Assembly: GCA_029721435.1 (NCBI GenBank)
Contig: CM056584.1
Coordinates: 6,840,395-6,904,394, forward strand
DNA length: 64,000 bases
DNA from: Gymnothorax reevesii
Lineage: Eukaryota; Chordata; Actinopteri; Anguilliformes; Muraenidae
Direction: 5' to 3'
Part shown: in pieces, positions 1 through 12,460 of the stretch
Layout of the letters: every line of letters begins with the position of its first letter
Position numbering within the stretch: the first letter of the stretch is position 1
Notes under the pieces: generated by a model
What the model was told of the DNA's origin: nothing
What the model saw: only the letters and a program-made list of their open reading frames with translations
Databases searched by the model: none
Program-made: the position numbers and the translations under genes

Positions 1-973
1 CTTTTATCCTTACCCCCTTCACCTTTTACCCTTACCCTTTTACCTTTTCCCCTTTCCCTTTTTTCTCTTTCCCTTTTTCCCTTTTTTTTCTTTCCCTTTT
101 TCCCTTTCCCTTTTTCCCTTTTTCCCTTTTGCCCTTTCCCTTTTTCCCTTATGCCCTTTCCCTTTTTCCCTTTTCCCTTTTCCCCTTTCCCCTTTTCCCT
201 TTGCCCTTTTACCCTTTTCCTTTTCCCTTTTTCCCTTTTACCCTTCCCTTTTTCCCTTTTCCCTTTTCCCCTTTCCCCTTTTCCCTTTGCCCTTTTAACC
301 CTTTTTCCTTTTCCCTTTTCCCCTTTTACCCTTTCCCTTTTACCTTTTCCATTTCCCTTTTTCCATTTCCCTTTCCCTTTTGCCCTTTCGCCCTTTCCCC
401 TTTTACCCTTTTTCCTTTTTGCCCTTTTTCTCTTTTTGCACTTTTTCCCTTTCCCTTTTTACCTTTTATCCTTACAACCCTTACCCTTTTACCCTTACCC
501 TTTTACCTTTACCCATTTACCCTTTTTACCCTTCCCCATTTACCCTTCTACCCTTACCCATTTACCCCTCTACCCCTACCCATTTACCCTTCTACCCTTA
601 CCCGTTTACCCTTTTACCCTTACCCGTTTACCCTTCTACCCTTTTACTATACACCCTTCACCTTTTACCCTTACCCGTTTACCCTTTTACCCTTTTATCC
701 TTACCCCCTTCACCTTTTACCCTTACCCTTTTACCCTCTCCCCTTTCCCTTTTTCCTTTTCCCTTTTTCCCCTTTCCCTTTTGCCCTAATACCCTTTCCC
801 TTACCCTTTTCCCTTTTTCCCTTTTACCCTTACCCATTTACCCTTTTACCCTTACCCTTTTATCCTGACACCCTTCACCTATTTCCCTTTTACCCCTACC
901 CATTTACCCTTTTTTCCCCTTTTTCCCCTTACCCTTACCCTTACACCCTCACCCTTTTGCCCTTACCCTTTTT
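1..973 (+). repeat. CCC-word array P1 (left edge cut by window)
   Basis: The array enters from outside the window. Bases 1-30 are A-containing words, about 35-470 are almost pure pyrimidine (words such as CCCTTT, CCCTTTTT, CCCTTTTG), 470-720 are words ending in A (CCCTTA, CCCATTTA, CCCTTCTA), 720-830 are polypyrimidine again, and the last 140 bp are mixed words leading into the U6 fragment. All three + frames are open because A is nearly always followed by C, so no stop codon can form; the open frames starting near 129, 151 and 380 begin at non-ATG codons and are not genes. Confidence 0.95.
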
Positions 974-977
974 CTCC

Positions 978-1025
978 TGGCCCCTGCGCAAGGATGACAT
1001 GCAATTTTGTGAAGCGTTCCATATT
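978..1025 (+). pseudogene. U6 snRNA 3'-half fragment, copy U1
   Basis: These 48 nt match the 3' half of metazoan U6 snRNA as I remember it, at 45 of 48 positions and without gaps. GCGCAAGGATGACA (U6 internal stem-loop region) and GTGAAGCGTTCCATATT (3' end) are intact. Two of the three differences are C-to-T at CpG sites. The 5' half, with the ACAGAGA box and the 5' stem-loop, is missing: the P array runs straight into TGGCCCC. The terminal T-run is replaced by GTCTACC, so this cannot be a working U6 gene. Sense is on the + strand. Confidence 0.9.
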
Positions 1026-1260
1026 GTCTACCTTTAAGAAAGTTATGTTCACATTATGGATCCTAAACCCTAAAAGAATACCCGAACCCTAAATGCAAAC
1101 AATAGCCCTGACCCTAAAACAAACTGTCAACTGAAAACATATACAAGAAGCTTAGATCCAGACCTTAACTCTAACCCCCCCCGCAGCCATGACTCTGAAG
1201 CTGGGAAATAACAGAAATGACTATCCCAAAAAACCTTAAATTGCAACGCTACAGGCACCT
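1026..1260 (+). repeat. J spacer, copy J1
   Basis: Unique-looking spacer between the U6 fragment and the R array. It carries a GGATCC site just after the U6 end, CCCTAA-like words around 1052-1155, an 8-C tract near 1176-1183 followed by GCAGCC, and from about 1189 a segment aligning with the R monomer in a diverged form (CTCTGAAGCTGGGAAAT against CTCTAAAGCTGGAAAAT). J1 shares AAGCTTAGATCC and CCTTTAAGAAAG with J8, which marks them as one subfamily. Confidence 0.85.
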
Positions 1261-4200
1261 TACCCCTAAACCCTAACCCCTAATCACTTACCTATATGTC
1301 GTAACCCTAACTCTAAAGCTGGAAAATTGCATAAATCGCAAACCCCAAAATCGAAAAGGGGAACGCTACTGACCCCTAACCCTGATGTCCGAATCCTTAA
1401 ACCCTAACCCCTAATCACTTACCCATATGTCGTAACCCTAACTCTAAAGCTGGAAAATTGCATAAATCGCGAACCCCAAAATCGAAAAATGGAACGCTAC
1501 TGCCCCATAACCCCTATGCCCGAATCCCTAAACCCTAATCACTTACCCATATGTCGTAACCCTAACTCTAAAGCTGGAAAATTGCATAAATCGCAAACCC
1601 CAAAATCGAAAAGTGGAACGCGACTGAGCCCTTACCCATATGTCGTAACCCTAACTCTAAAGCTGTAAAATTGCATAAATCGCAAACCCCAAAATCGAAA
1701 AGGGGAACGCTACTGACCCCTAACCCCTATGTCCGAATCCTTAAACCCTAACCCCTAATCACTTACCCATATGTCGTAACCCTAACTCTAAAGCTGGAAA
1801 ATTGCATAAATCGCGAACCCCAAAATCGAAAAGTGGAACGCTACTGCCCCACAACCCCTATGCCCGAATCCCTAAACCCTAATCACTTACCCATATGTCG
1901 TAACCCTAACTCTAAAGCTGGAAAATTGCATAAATCGCAAACCCCAAAATGGAAAAGTGGAACGCGACTGAGCCCTTACCCATATGTCGTAACCCTAACT
2001 CTAAAGCTGTAAAATTGCATAAATCGCAAACCCCAAAATCGAAAAGGGGAATGCTACTGACCCCTTACTCCTATGTCTGAATCCTTAAACCCTAACCCCT
2101 AATCACTTACCCATATGTCGTTACCCTAACTCTAAAGCTGGAAAATTGCATAAATCGCGAACCCCAAAATCAAAAAGTGGAACGCTACTGACCCCTAACC
2201 CCTATGTCCGAATCCCTAAACCCTAATCACTTACCCATATGTCGTAACCCTAACTCTAAAGCTGGAAAATTGCATAAATCGCGAACCCCAAAATCGAAAA
2301 GTGGAACGGTACTGACCCCTAACCCCTATGTCCGAATCCTTAAACCGTAACCCCTAATCACTTACCCATATGTCGTAACCCTAACTCTAAAGCTGGAAAA
2401 TTGCATAAATCGCAAACCCCAAAATCGAAAAGGGGAACGCTACTGACCCCTAACCCCTATGTCCGAATCCTTAAACCGTAACCCCTAATCACTTACCCAT
2501 ATGTCGTAACCCTAACTCTAAAGCTGGAAAATTGCATAAATCGCAAACCCCAAAATCGAAAAGGGGAACGCTACTGACCCCTAACCCCTATGTCCGAATC
2601 CTTAAACCCTAACCCCTAATCACTTACCCATATGTCGTAACCCTAACTCTAAAGCTGGAAAATTGCATAAATCGCAAACCCCAAAATCGAAAAGTGGAAC
2701 GCTACTGTCCCATAACCCCTATGCCCGAATCCCTAAACCCTAATCACTTACCCATATGTCGTAACCCTAACTCTAAAGCTGGAAAATTGCATAAATCGCG
2801 AACCCCAAAATCGAAAAGTGGAACGCGACTGAGCCCTTACCCATATGTCGTAACCCTAACTCTAAAGCTGGAAAATTGCATTAATCGCAAACCCCAAAAT
2901 CAAAACGTGGAACGCGACTGACCCCTGACCCATATGTCGTAACCCTAACTCTAAAGCTGGAAAATTGCATAAATCGCGAACCCCAAAATCGAAAAGTGGA
3001 ACGATACTGACCCCTAACCCCTATGTCCGAATCCCTAAACCCTAATCACTTACCCATATGTCGTAACCCTAACTCTAAAGCTGGAAAATTGCATAAATCG
3101 CGAACCCCAAAATCGAAAAGTGGAACACTACTGACCCCTAACCCCGATTTCCGAATCCCTAAACCCTAATCACTTACCCATATGTCGTAACCCTAACTCT
3201 AAAGCTGGAAAATTGCATAAATCGCGAACCCCAAAATCGAAAAGTGGAACGCTACTGACCCCTAACCCCTATGTCCGAATCCTTAAACCGTAACCCCTAA
3301 TCACTTACCCATATGTCGTAACCCTAACTCTAAAGCTGGAAAATTGCATAAATCGCGAACCCCAAAATCGAAAAGTGGAACGCTACTGCCCCATAACCCC
3401 TATGCCCGAATCGCTAAACCCTAATCACTTACCCATATGTCGTAACCCTAACTCTAATGCTGGAAAATTGCATAAATTGCAAACCCCAAAATCGAAAAGT
3501 GGAACGCTACTGACCCCTAACCCCTATGTCCGAATTCTTCAACCCTCACCCCTAATCACTTACCCATATGTCGTAACCCTAACTCTAAAGCTGGAAAATT
3601 GCATAAATCGCGAACCACAAAATCGAAAAGTGGAACGCTACTGCCCCATAACCCCTATGCCCGAATCCCTAAACCCTAATCACTTACCCATATGTCGTAA
3701 CCCTAACTCTAAAGCTGGAAAATTGCATAAATCGCGAACCCCAAAATCGAAAAGGGGAACGATACTGACCCCTGACCCATATGTCGTAACCCTAACTCTA
3801 AAGCTGGAAAATTGCATAAATCGCGAACCCCAAAATCGAAAAGTGGAAGGCTACTGCCCCACAACCCCTATGCCCGAATCCCTAAACCCTAAACACTTAC
3901 CCATATGTCGTAACCCTAACTCTAAAGCTGGAAAATTGCATAAATCGCAAACCCCAAAATCGAAAAGTGGAACCCGACTGAGCCCTTACCCATATGTCGT
4001 AACCCTAACTCTAAAGCTGGAAAATTGCATAAATCGCAAACCCCAAAATCGAAAAGGGGAACGCTGCTGACCCCTAACCCCTATGTCCGAATCCTTAAAC
4101 CCTAACCCCTAATCACTTACCCATATGTCGTAACCCTAACTCTAAAGCTGGAAAATTGCATAAATCGCAAACCCCAAAATCGAAAAGGTAAAGGCTACTG

Positions 4201-4821
4201 ACCCCTAACCCCTATGTCCGAATCCTTAAACCCTAACCCCTAATCACTTACCCATATGTCGTAACCCTAACTTTAAAGCTGGAAAATTGCATAAATCGCG
4301 AACCCCAAAATCGAAAAGTGGAACGCTACTGACCCCTAACCCCTATGTCCGAATTTCTAAACCCTAATCACTTACCCATATGTCGTAACCCTAACTCTAA
4401 AGCTGGAAAATTGCATAAATCTCGAACCCCAAAATCGAAAAGTGGAACGCGACTGCCCCATAACCCCTATGCCTGAATCCCTAAACCCTAATCACTTACC
4501 CATATGTCGTAACCCTAACTCTAAAGCTGGAAAAATGCATAAATCGCAAACCCCAAAATCGAAAAGTGGAACGCGACTGAGCCCTTACCCATATGTCGTA
4601 ACCCTAACTCTAAATCTGGAAAATTGAATTAATCGCAAACCCCAAAATCAAAAAGTGGAACGCGACTGACCCCTGAATCAAATGTCGTAACCCTAACTCT
4701 AAAGCTGGAAAATTGCATAAATCGCGAACCCCAAAATCGAAAAGTGGAACGATACTGACCCCTTACTCATATGCCCGAATCCCTATGCCCTAATCCCTAA
4801 ACCCTAACCCTATCTCTAAAG
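1261..4821 (+). repeat. R satellite array R1 (30 monomers)
   Basis: I placed 30 monomers by the anchor ATATGTCG (first at 1294, last, degenerate, at 4680). Every spacing is exactly 89, 124 or 131 bp. The core of each monomer holds CTCTAAAGCTGGAAAATTGC, CCCCAAAATCGAAAAGTGG and GGAACGCTACTG. The first six spacings after 1294 run 131-124-89-131-124-89, a 344-bp higher-order repeat. This is the longest R array in the window. Open frames of 60-230 codons here (for example 3375-4070) follow the repeat and start at GTG; I do not regard them as genes. Confidence 0.95.
4774..4808 (+). repeat. Heptamer exit block of R1
   Basis: Five contiguous heptamers of the form CCCTAAN (first CCCGAAT, then CCCTATG, last CCCTAAC) close the array. 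They are followed by CCTATCTCTAAAGTTACCC, where P2 starts. This is degenerate telomere-like sequence, too short and too impure to be a telomere. Confidence 0.85.
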
Positions 4822-7800
4822 TTACCCTTACCTTTTTGCCCTTACCCTTTTGCCCTTTTACCCTTACCCATTTACCCTTTAACCCTTACCCATTTATCCT
4901 TTTACCTTTACCCTTTTGCCCTTACCCATTTACCCTCTTGCCCTTCTACCCTTCCCCATTTACCCTTTTACCCTTACCCATTTATCCCTTTACCTCTCCC
5001 CTTTTGCCCTTACCCATTTACCCTCTTACCCTTTCCCATTTACCCTTTTACCCTTACCCTTTTACCCTTACCCATTTACCCTTCTACCCTTACCCTTTTA
5101 CCCTTCTACCCTTACCCTTTTACCCTTACACCCTTCACCTTTTACCCTTTTACCCTTACCCATTTACCCTTCTACCCTTACCCTTTTACCCTTCTACCCT
5201 TACCCATGTACCCTTTTACCCTTCCCCATTTACCCTTCTACCCATACCCATTTACCCTTTTACCTTTACCCATTTACCCTTACCCATTTACCCTTTTTAC
5301 CCTTTTACCCTTACCCATTTACCCTTTTACCCTTACCCTTTTACCCTTTTACCTTTACCCTTTTACCTTTACCTTTTTATCCTTACCCATTTACCCTTTT
5401 ACCCTGACCCATTTACCCTTCTACCCTTACCCATTCACCGTTTTACCCTTACCCTTTTACCTTTACCCTTTTACCTTTACCCTTTTACCCTTACCCTTTT
5501 ACCCTTTTACCTTTACCCTTTTACCCTTTTATCCTTACCCATTTACCCTTCTACCCTTTTACCCTTACCCATTTACCCTTCTACCCTTACCCATTCACCG
5601 TTTTACCCTTACCCTTTTACCTTTACCCATTTACCCTTACCCCTTTACCCTTTTACCCTTACCCTTTTACCCGTACCCTTTTACCCTTACCCATTTACCC
5701 TTTTACCCTTACCCATTTACCCTTCTACCCTTACCCATTTACCCTTACCCATTTACCCCTTTACCCTTACCCATTTACCCTTTTACCCTTACCCTTTTAC
5801 CCTTACCCATTTACCCTTTTACCCATTTACCCAATTACCCTTTACCCATTTACCCATTTACCTTTTTACCCTTACCCATTTACCCTTTTACCCTTTTACC
5901 CATTTACCCTTTTACCCTTACCCGTTTACCCTTTTACCCTTACCCATTTACCCTTCTACCCTGACCCATTTACCCATCTACCCTTACCCATTTACCCTTC
6001 TACACTTACCCTTTTACCCTTTTACCTTTACCCTTTTACCCTTTTACCCTTACCCATTTACCCTTCTACCCTTTGACCCTTACTCATTTACCCTTCTACC
6101 CTTACCCTGTTACCCTTTTACCTTTACCCTTTTACCCTTACCCTTTTACCCTTTTACCCTTACCCATTTACCCTTTTACCCATTTACCCTTTTACCCATT
6201 TACCCATTTACCCTTTTACCCTTACCCATTTACCCTTTTACCCTTTTACCCATTTACCCTTTTACCCTTACCCATTTAACCTTTTACCCTAACCCATTTA
6301 CCCTTCTACACTTACCCATTTACCCTTCTACCCTTACCCATTTACCCGTCTACCCTTACCCATTTACCCTTTTACCCATTTACCCATTTACCCTTTTACT
6401 CTTTTACCCATTTACCCTTACCGATTTACCCTTTTACCCATTTACCCATTTACCCTTTTACCCTTACCCATTTACCCTTCTACCCTTACCCATTTACCCT
6501 TCTACCCTTACCCATTTACCCTTCTACCCTTACCCATTTACCCTTTTACACTTACCCATTTACCCTTTTACCCTGACCCATTTACCCTTTTACCCTTACC
6601 CATTTACCCTTTTACCCTTTTACCCTTACCCATTTACCCTTTTACCCTTTCCCATTTACCCTTTTACCCTTACCCATTTACCCTTTTATCCATTTACCCT
6701 TTTACCCATTTACCTTTACCCTTTTACCCTTACCCATTTACCCTTTTACCCTTACCCTTTTACCCGTACCCTTTTACCCTTACCCATTTACCCTTTTACC
6801 CTTACCCATTTACCCTTTTACCCTTACCCATTTACCCTTTTACCCTTACCCATTTACCCTTTTACCCTTACCCTTTTACCCTTACCCATTTACCCTTTTT
6901 ACCCTTACCCATTTACCCTTTTACCCATACCCTTTTATCCTTTTTCCCGTACCCTTATACCCGTACCCTTTTACCCTTTCCCATTTACCCTTTTACCCTT
7001 ACCCTTTTATCCTTTTACCCTTACCCATTTATCCTTTTACCCTTACCCTTTTACCCTTACCCATTTACCCTTTTACCCTTACCCTTTTACCCTTACCCAT
7101 TTACCCTTTTTACCCTTACCCATTTACCCTTTTACCCATACCCTTTTACCCTTTTTCCCGTACCCTTATACCCGCACCCTTTTACCCTTTCCCATTTACC
7201 CTTTTTCCCTTACCCTTTTACCCTTTTACCCTTACCCATTTATCCTTTTACCCTTTCCCTTTTTCCCTTACCCATTTACCCTTTTACCCTTACCCTTTTA
7301 CCCTTACCCATTTACCCTTTTACCCTTACCCTTTTACCCTTTTACCTTTACCCTTTTATCCTTACCCATTTACCCTTCTACCCTTTTACCCTTACCCATT
7401 TACCCTTCTACCCTTACCCATTCACCGTTTTACCCTTACCCTTTTACCCTTTTACCTTTACCCATTTACCCTTACCCCTTTACCCTTTTACCCTTACCCT
7501 TTTATCCTTACCCTTTTACTCTTACCCATTTACCCTTTTCCCCTTACCCATTTACCCTTCTACCCTTACACATTTACCTTTCTACCCTTACCCGTTTACC
7601 CTTCTACCCTTTTACCCTTACACCCTTCACCTTTTACCCCAACCCGTTTACCCTTTTACCCGTACCCTTTTACCCTTACCCATTTACCCTTTTACCCTTA
7701 CCCATTTACCCTTTTACCCTTACCCTTTTACCCTTACCCATTTACCCTTCTACCCTTACCCATTTACCTTTACCCTTTTACCCTTACCCATTTACCCTTT

Positions 7801-10109
7801 TACCCTTTCCCATTTACCCTTTTACCCTTCCCTTTTACCCTTACCCATTTACCCTTCTACCCTTACCCTTTCACCCTTCTACCCTTTCCCTTTTACCCTT
7901 ACACCCTTCACCTTTTACCCTTTTACCCTTACCCATTTACCCTTCTACCCTTACCCTTTTACCCTTCTACCCTTACCCATTTACCCTTTTACCCTTCCCC
8001 ATTTACCCTTCTACCCCTACCCATTTACCCTTTTACCTTTACCCATTTACCCTTTTACCCTTACCCTTTTACCCTTTTACCTTTACCCTTTTACCTTTAC
8101 CCTTTTACCCTTACCCATTTACCCTTTTACCCTTACCCATTTACCCTTCTACCCTTACCCATTCACCGTTTTACCCTTACCCTTTTACCCTTACCCTTTT
8201 ACCCTTACCCTTTTACCCTTTTACCTTTACCCTTTTACCCTTTTATCCTTACCCATTTACCCTTCTACCCTTTTACCCTTACCCATTTACCCTTCTACCC
8301 TTACCCATTCACCGTTTTACCCTTACCCTTTCACCCTTTTACCTTTACCCATTTACCCTTACCCCTTTACCCTTTTACCCTTACCCTTTTACCCGTACCC
8401 TTTTACCCTTACCCATTTACCCTTTTACCCTTACCCATTTACCCTTCTACACTTACCCATTTACCCTTCTACCCTTACCCATTTACCCTTTTACCCATTT
8501 ACCCATTTACCCTTTTACCCTTTTACCCAGTTACCCTTACCCATTTACCCTTTTACCCATTTACCCATTTACCCTTCTACCCTTACCCATTTACCCTTCT
8601 ACCCTTACCCATTTACCCTTTTACACTTTCCCATTTACCCTTTTACCCTTACCCATTTACCCTTTTACCCATTTACCCTTTTACCCATTTACCTTTACCC
8701 TTTTACCCTTACCCATTTACCCTTTTACCCGTACCCTTTTACCCTTACCCATTTACCCTTTTACCCTTACCCATTTACCCTTTTACCCTTACCCTTTTAC
8801 CCTTACCCATTTACCCTTTTTACCCTTACCCATTTACCCTTTTTACCCTTACCCATTTACCCTTTTACCCTTACCCTTTTACCCTTTTTCCCGTACCCTT
8901 ATACCCGTACCCTTTTACCCTTTCCCATTTACCCTTACCCTTTTACCCTTACCCATTTATCCTTTTACCCTTACCCTTTTACCCTTACCCATTTACCCTT
9001 TTACCCTTACCCATTTCCCCTTTTACCCTTACCCTTTTACCCTTACCCATTTACCCTTTTTACCCTTACCCATTTACCCTTCTACCCTTACCCATTTACC
9101 CTTCTACCCTTACCCATTTACCCCTACACCCTTACCCTTTTACCCTTACACCCTTACCCTTTTTACCCTTACCCACTTACCCTTCTACCCTTACCCATTT
9201 ACCCTTCTACCCTTACCTGTTTACCCTTCTACCCTTTTACCCTTACACCCTTCACCTTTTACCCTTACCCGTTTACCCTTTTACCCGTACCCTTTTACCC
9301 TTACCCATTTACCCTTACCCATTTACCCTTTTACCCTCACCCATTTACCCTTTACCCTTACCCTTTTACCCTTTTTCCTGTACCCATTTACCCTTACCCA
9401 TTTACCCTTTTACCCTTACCCATTTACCCTTTTACCCTCACCCATTTACCCTTTACCCTTACCCTTTTACCCTTTTACCCGTACCCATTTACCCTTTTAC
9501 CCTTACCCATTTACCCTTTCACCCTCACCCATTTACCCTTTTACCCTTACCCTTTTACCCTTTTTTCCCGTACCCTTTAACCCTTACCCTTTTACCCTTT
9601 TACCCTGACCCATTTACCCTTTTACCCCTACCCATTTACCCTTTTACTCTTACCCATTTACCCTTTTACCCTTACCCTTTTACCCTTACCCATTTACCCT
9701 TTTTACCCTTACCCATTTACCCTTTTACCCTTACACTTTTACCCTTTTTCCCGTACCCTTTTACCCGTACCCTTTTACCCTTACCCATTTACCCTCTGAC
9801 CCTTACCCATTTACCCTTTTACCCTTACCCTTTTACCCTTTTACCCTTACCCATTTACCCTTTTACCCTTACCCATTTACCCTTTTACCCTTACCCTTTT
9901 ACCCTTTTACCCTTACCCATTTACCCTTTTTCCCTTACCCTTTTACCCTTCTACCCTTCCCGTTTCCCCTTCTACCCTTACCCGTTTACCCTTTTAACCT
10001 AACCCATTTACCCTTCTACCCTTTTACCCTTACACCCTTCACCTTTTACCCTTACCCGTTTACCCTTTTACCCTTCCCCATTTACCCTTTTACCCTTTTA
10101 TCCTTACCC

Positions 10110-10790
10110 CCTTCACCTTTTACCCTTTCCCCTTTCCCTTTTTCCCTCTTTCCCTTTTACCCTTTCCCTTTTTCCCTTTTGCCCTTTTGCCCTTTCCCTT
10201 TTGCCCTTTCCCTTTTTTTTCCCTTTTGCCCTTTTGCCCTTTCCCTTTTGCCCTTTCCCTTTTTTCCCCTTTTGCCCTTTTGCCCTTTCCCTTTTGCCCT
10301 TTCCCTTTTTTCCCCTTTTGCCCTTTTGCCCTTTCCCTTTTGCCCTTTCCCTTTTTTTCCCCTTTTGCCCTTTCCCTTTTTTCCCCTTTTGCCTTTTCCC
10401 TTTTTTCCCTTTTGCCCTTTCCCTTTTTCCCCTTTTGCCCTTTCCCTTTTTCCCCTTTTGCCCTTTCCCCTTTACCCTTTTGCCCTTTTCCCCTTTCCCT
10501 TTTTCCCCTTTCCCCTTTTCCCTTTTGCCCTTTTCCCCTTTCCCTTTTTCCCCTTTTCCCTTTTGTCCTTTTCCCCTTTCTTTTTTTCCCTTTGCCCTTT
10601 TTCCCCTTTCCCTTTTACCCTTTCCCTTTTTCCCCTTTCCCTTTTTCCCTTTGCCCTTTTTCCCCTTTCCCTTTTACCCTTTCCCTTTTACCCTTTGCCC
10701 TTTTTCCCCTTTCCCTTTTACCCTTTCCCTTTTACCCTTCCCTTTTTCCCTTTTGCCCTTTCCCTTTTTCCCTTACCCATTTACCCTTTT
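10110..10790 (+). repeat. Polypyrimidine block in P2
   Basis: Nearly A-free run of CCCTTT, CCCTTTTT and CCCTTTTG words, with single G interruptions. Mirror-like polypyrimidine of this kind can form triplex DNA (known property; not shown here). It sits inside P2, far from the U6 fragment, and 22-mer array resumes after it. Confidence 0.85.
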
Positions 10791-12009
10791 TCCCGTACCC
10801 TTTTACCCGTACCCTTTTACCTGTACCCTTTTACCCTGACCCATTTACCCTTTTACCCTTACACCCTTACCCTTTTACCCTTACCCATTTACCCTTTTTA
10901 CCTTTACCCATTTACCCATTTACCCTTTTACCCTTACCCATTTATCCTTTTACCCATTTACCCATTTACCCTTACCCATTTACCCTTTTACCCTTACCCT
11001 TTACCCTTTTACCCTTACCCATTTACCCTTTTACCCATTTACCCTTTTACCCTTACCCATTTACCTTTCTACCCTTACGCATTTACCCTTCTACCCTTAC
11101 CCTTTTACCCTTACCCATTTACCCTTTCACCCTTACCCATTTACCCTTTTACCCATTTACCCTTACCCATTTTCCCTTCTACCCTTACCCATTTACCCTT
11201 CTACCCTTACCCATTTACCCTTCTACCCTTACCCATTTACCCTTCTACCCTTACCCATTTACCCTTTTACCCTTACCCATTCACCCTTCTACCCTTACCC
11301 ATCTACCCTTTTACCCTTACCCATTTACCCTTTTACGCTTACCCATTTACCCTTTTACCCTTACCCATTTACCCTTTTACCCATTTACCCTTACCCATTT
11401 TCCCTTCTACCCTTACCCATTTTCCCTTCTACCCTTACCCATTTACCCTTCTACCCTTACCCATTTACCCTTTTTACCCTTACCCATTTACCCTTCTACC
11501 CTTACCCATTTACCCTTCTACCCTTACCCATTTACCCTTCTACCCATACCCTTTTACCCTTCTACCCTTACCCTTTTACCCTTACACCCTTACCCTTTTA
11601 CCCTTACCCATTTACCCTTTTACCCTTACCCATTTACCCTTTTACCCTTACCCATTTACCCTTCTACCCTTACCCATTTGCCCTTACCCATTTTACCCTT
11701 TTTACCCTTACCCATTTACCCTTTTACCCATACCCTTTTACCCTTCTACCCATACCCTTTTACCCTTACACCCTTACCCTTCTACCCTTACCCATTTACC
11801 CTTTTTACCCTTACCCATTCACCCTTCTACCCTTACCCATTTACCCTTTTACCCTTACCCATTTACCCTTCTACCCTTACCCGTTTACCCTTTTACCCTT
11901 CCCCGTTTACCCTTCTACCCTTTTACACTTACACCCTTCACCTTTTACCCTTACCCGTTTACCCTTTTACCCTTTTATCCTTACCCCCCTCACCTTTTAG
12001 CCTTACCCT

Positions 12010-12460
12010 TTTACCCTTTCCCCTTTCCCTTTTTCCCTTTCCCTTTTTCCCTTTTGCCCTTTTGCCCTTTCCCTTTTGCCCTTTCCCTTTTTTTCCCCTT
12101 TTGCCCTTTCCCTTTTTTCCCTTTTGCCCTTTCCCTTTTTCCCTTATGCCCTTTCCCTTTTTCCCTTTTGCCCTTTTCCCCTTTGCCCTTTTTCCCTTTG
12201 CCCTTTTACCCTTTTCCCTTTGTCCTTTTACCTTTTTCCTTTGCCCTTTTTCCCTTTTACCCTTTCCCTTTTACCCTTCCCTTTTTCCCTTTTGCCCTTT
12301 CCCTTTTCCCCTTTTGCCCTTTCCCCTTTTCTCTTTTCCCCTTTTACCCTTCCTTTTACCTTTTCCATTTCCCTTTTTCCATTTCCCTTTTCCTTTTGCC
12401 CTTTCGCCCTTTCCCTTTTACCCTTTCCCCTTTTACCCTTTTTCCTTTTTGCCCTTTTAT
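12010..12460 (+). repeat. Polypyrimidine block before copy U2
   Basis: Second polypyrimidine block of P2. After it come about 400 bp of mixed words with ACACCCTTCACC motifs, and then the U6 fragment. The same order (22-mer, mixed, polypyrimidine, short mixed tail, U6) is seen in P3, P4 and P5. Confidence 0.85.

Noticed and set aside
978..1025. Functional U6 snRNA gene
   Set aside because: The 5' half is missing, there is no terminal T-run, and no promoter (TATA box or proximal element) precedes it, only P array.
3375..4070. Repeated open frames of 60-231 codons in R arrays
   Set aside because: They follow monomer phase, start at GTG, break wherever the monomer order changes, and variation shows CpG decay and not codon-level constraint.
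4774..4808. True telomere or interstitial telomeric tract
   Set aside because: Only five imperfect heptamers, not a pure TTAGGG-type array; it behaves as an array boundary.
4774..4808. Plant or algal origin from the TTTAGGG-like heptamers
   Set aside because: The U6 3' end is of the metazoan and not the plant type, and the heptamers are degenerate, so phase alone is weak evidence.
1261..4821. CRISPR array
   Set aside because: There is regular spacing, but no alternation of short repeats with unique spacers; the whole monomer repeats, and no cas genes are present.
4836..9608. Open frame of 1590 codons, and many others above 200 codons in P arrays
   Set aside because: The + strand of a CCC-word array cannot form TAA, TAG or TGA, so all frames are open at once. 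Starts are mostly TTG, the frames overlap in two or three phases, and the product is a 22-residue low-complexity repeat of P, L, F, Y and T.
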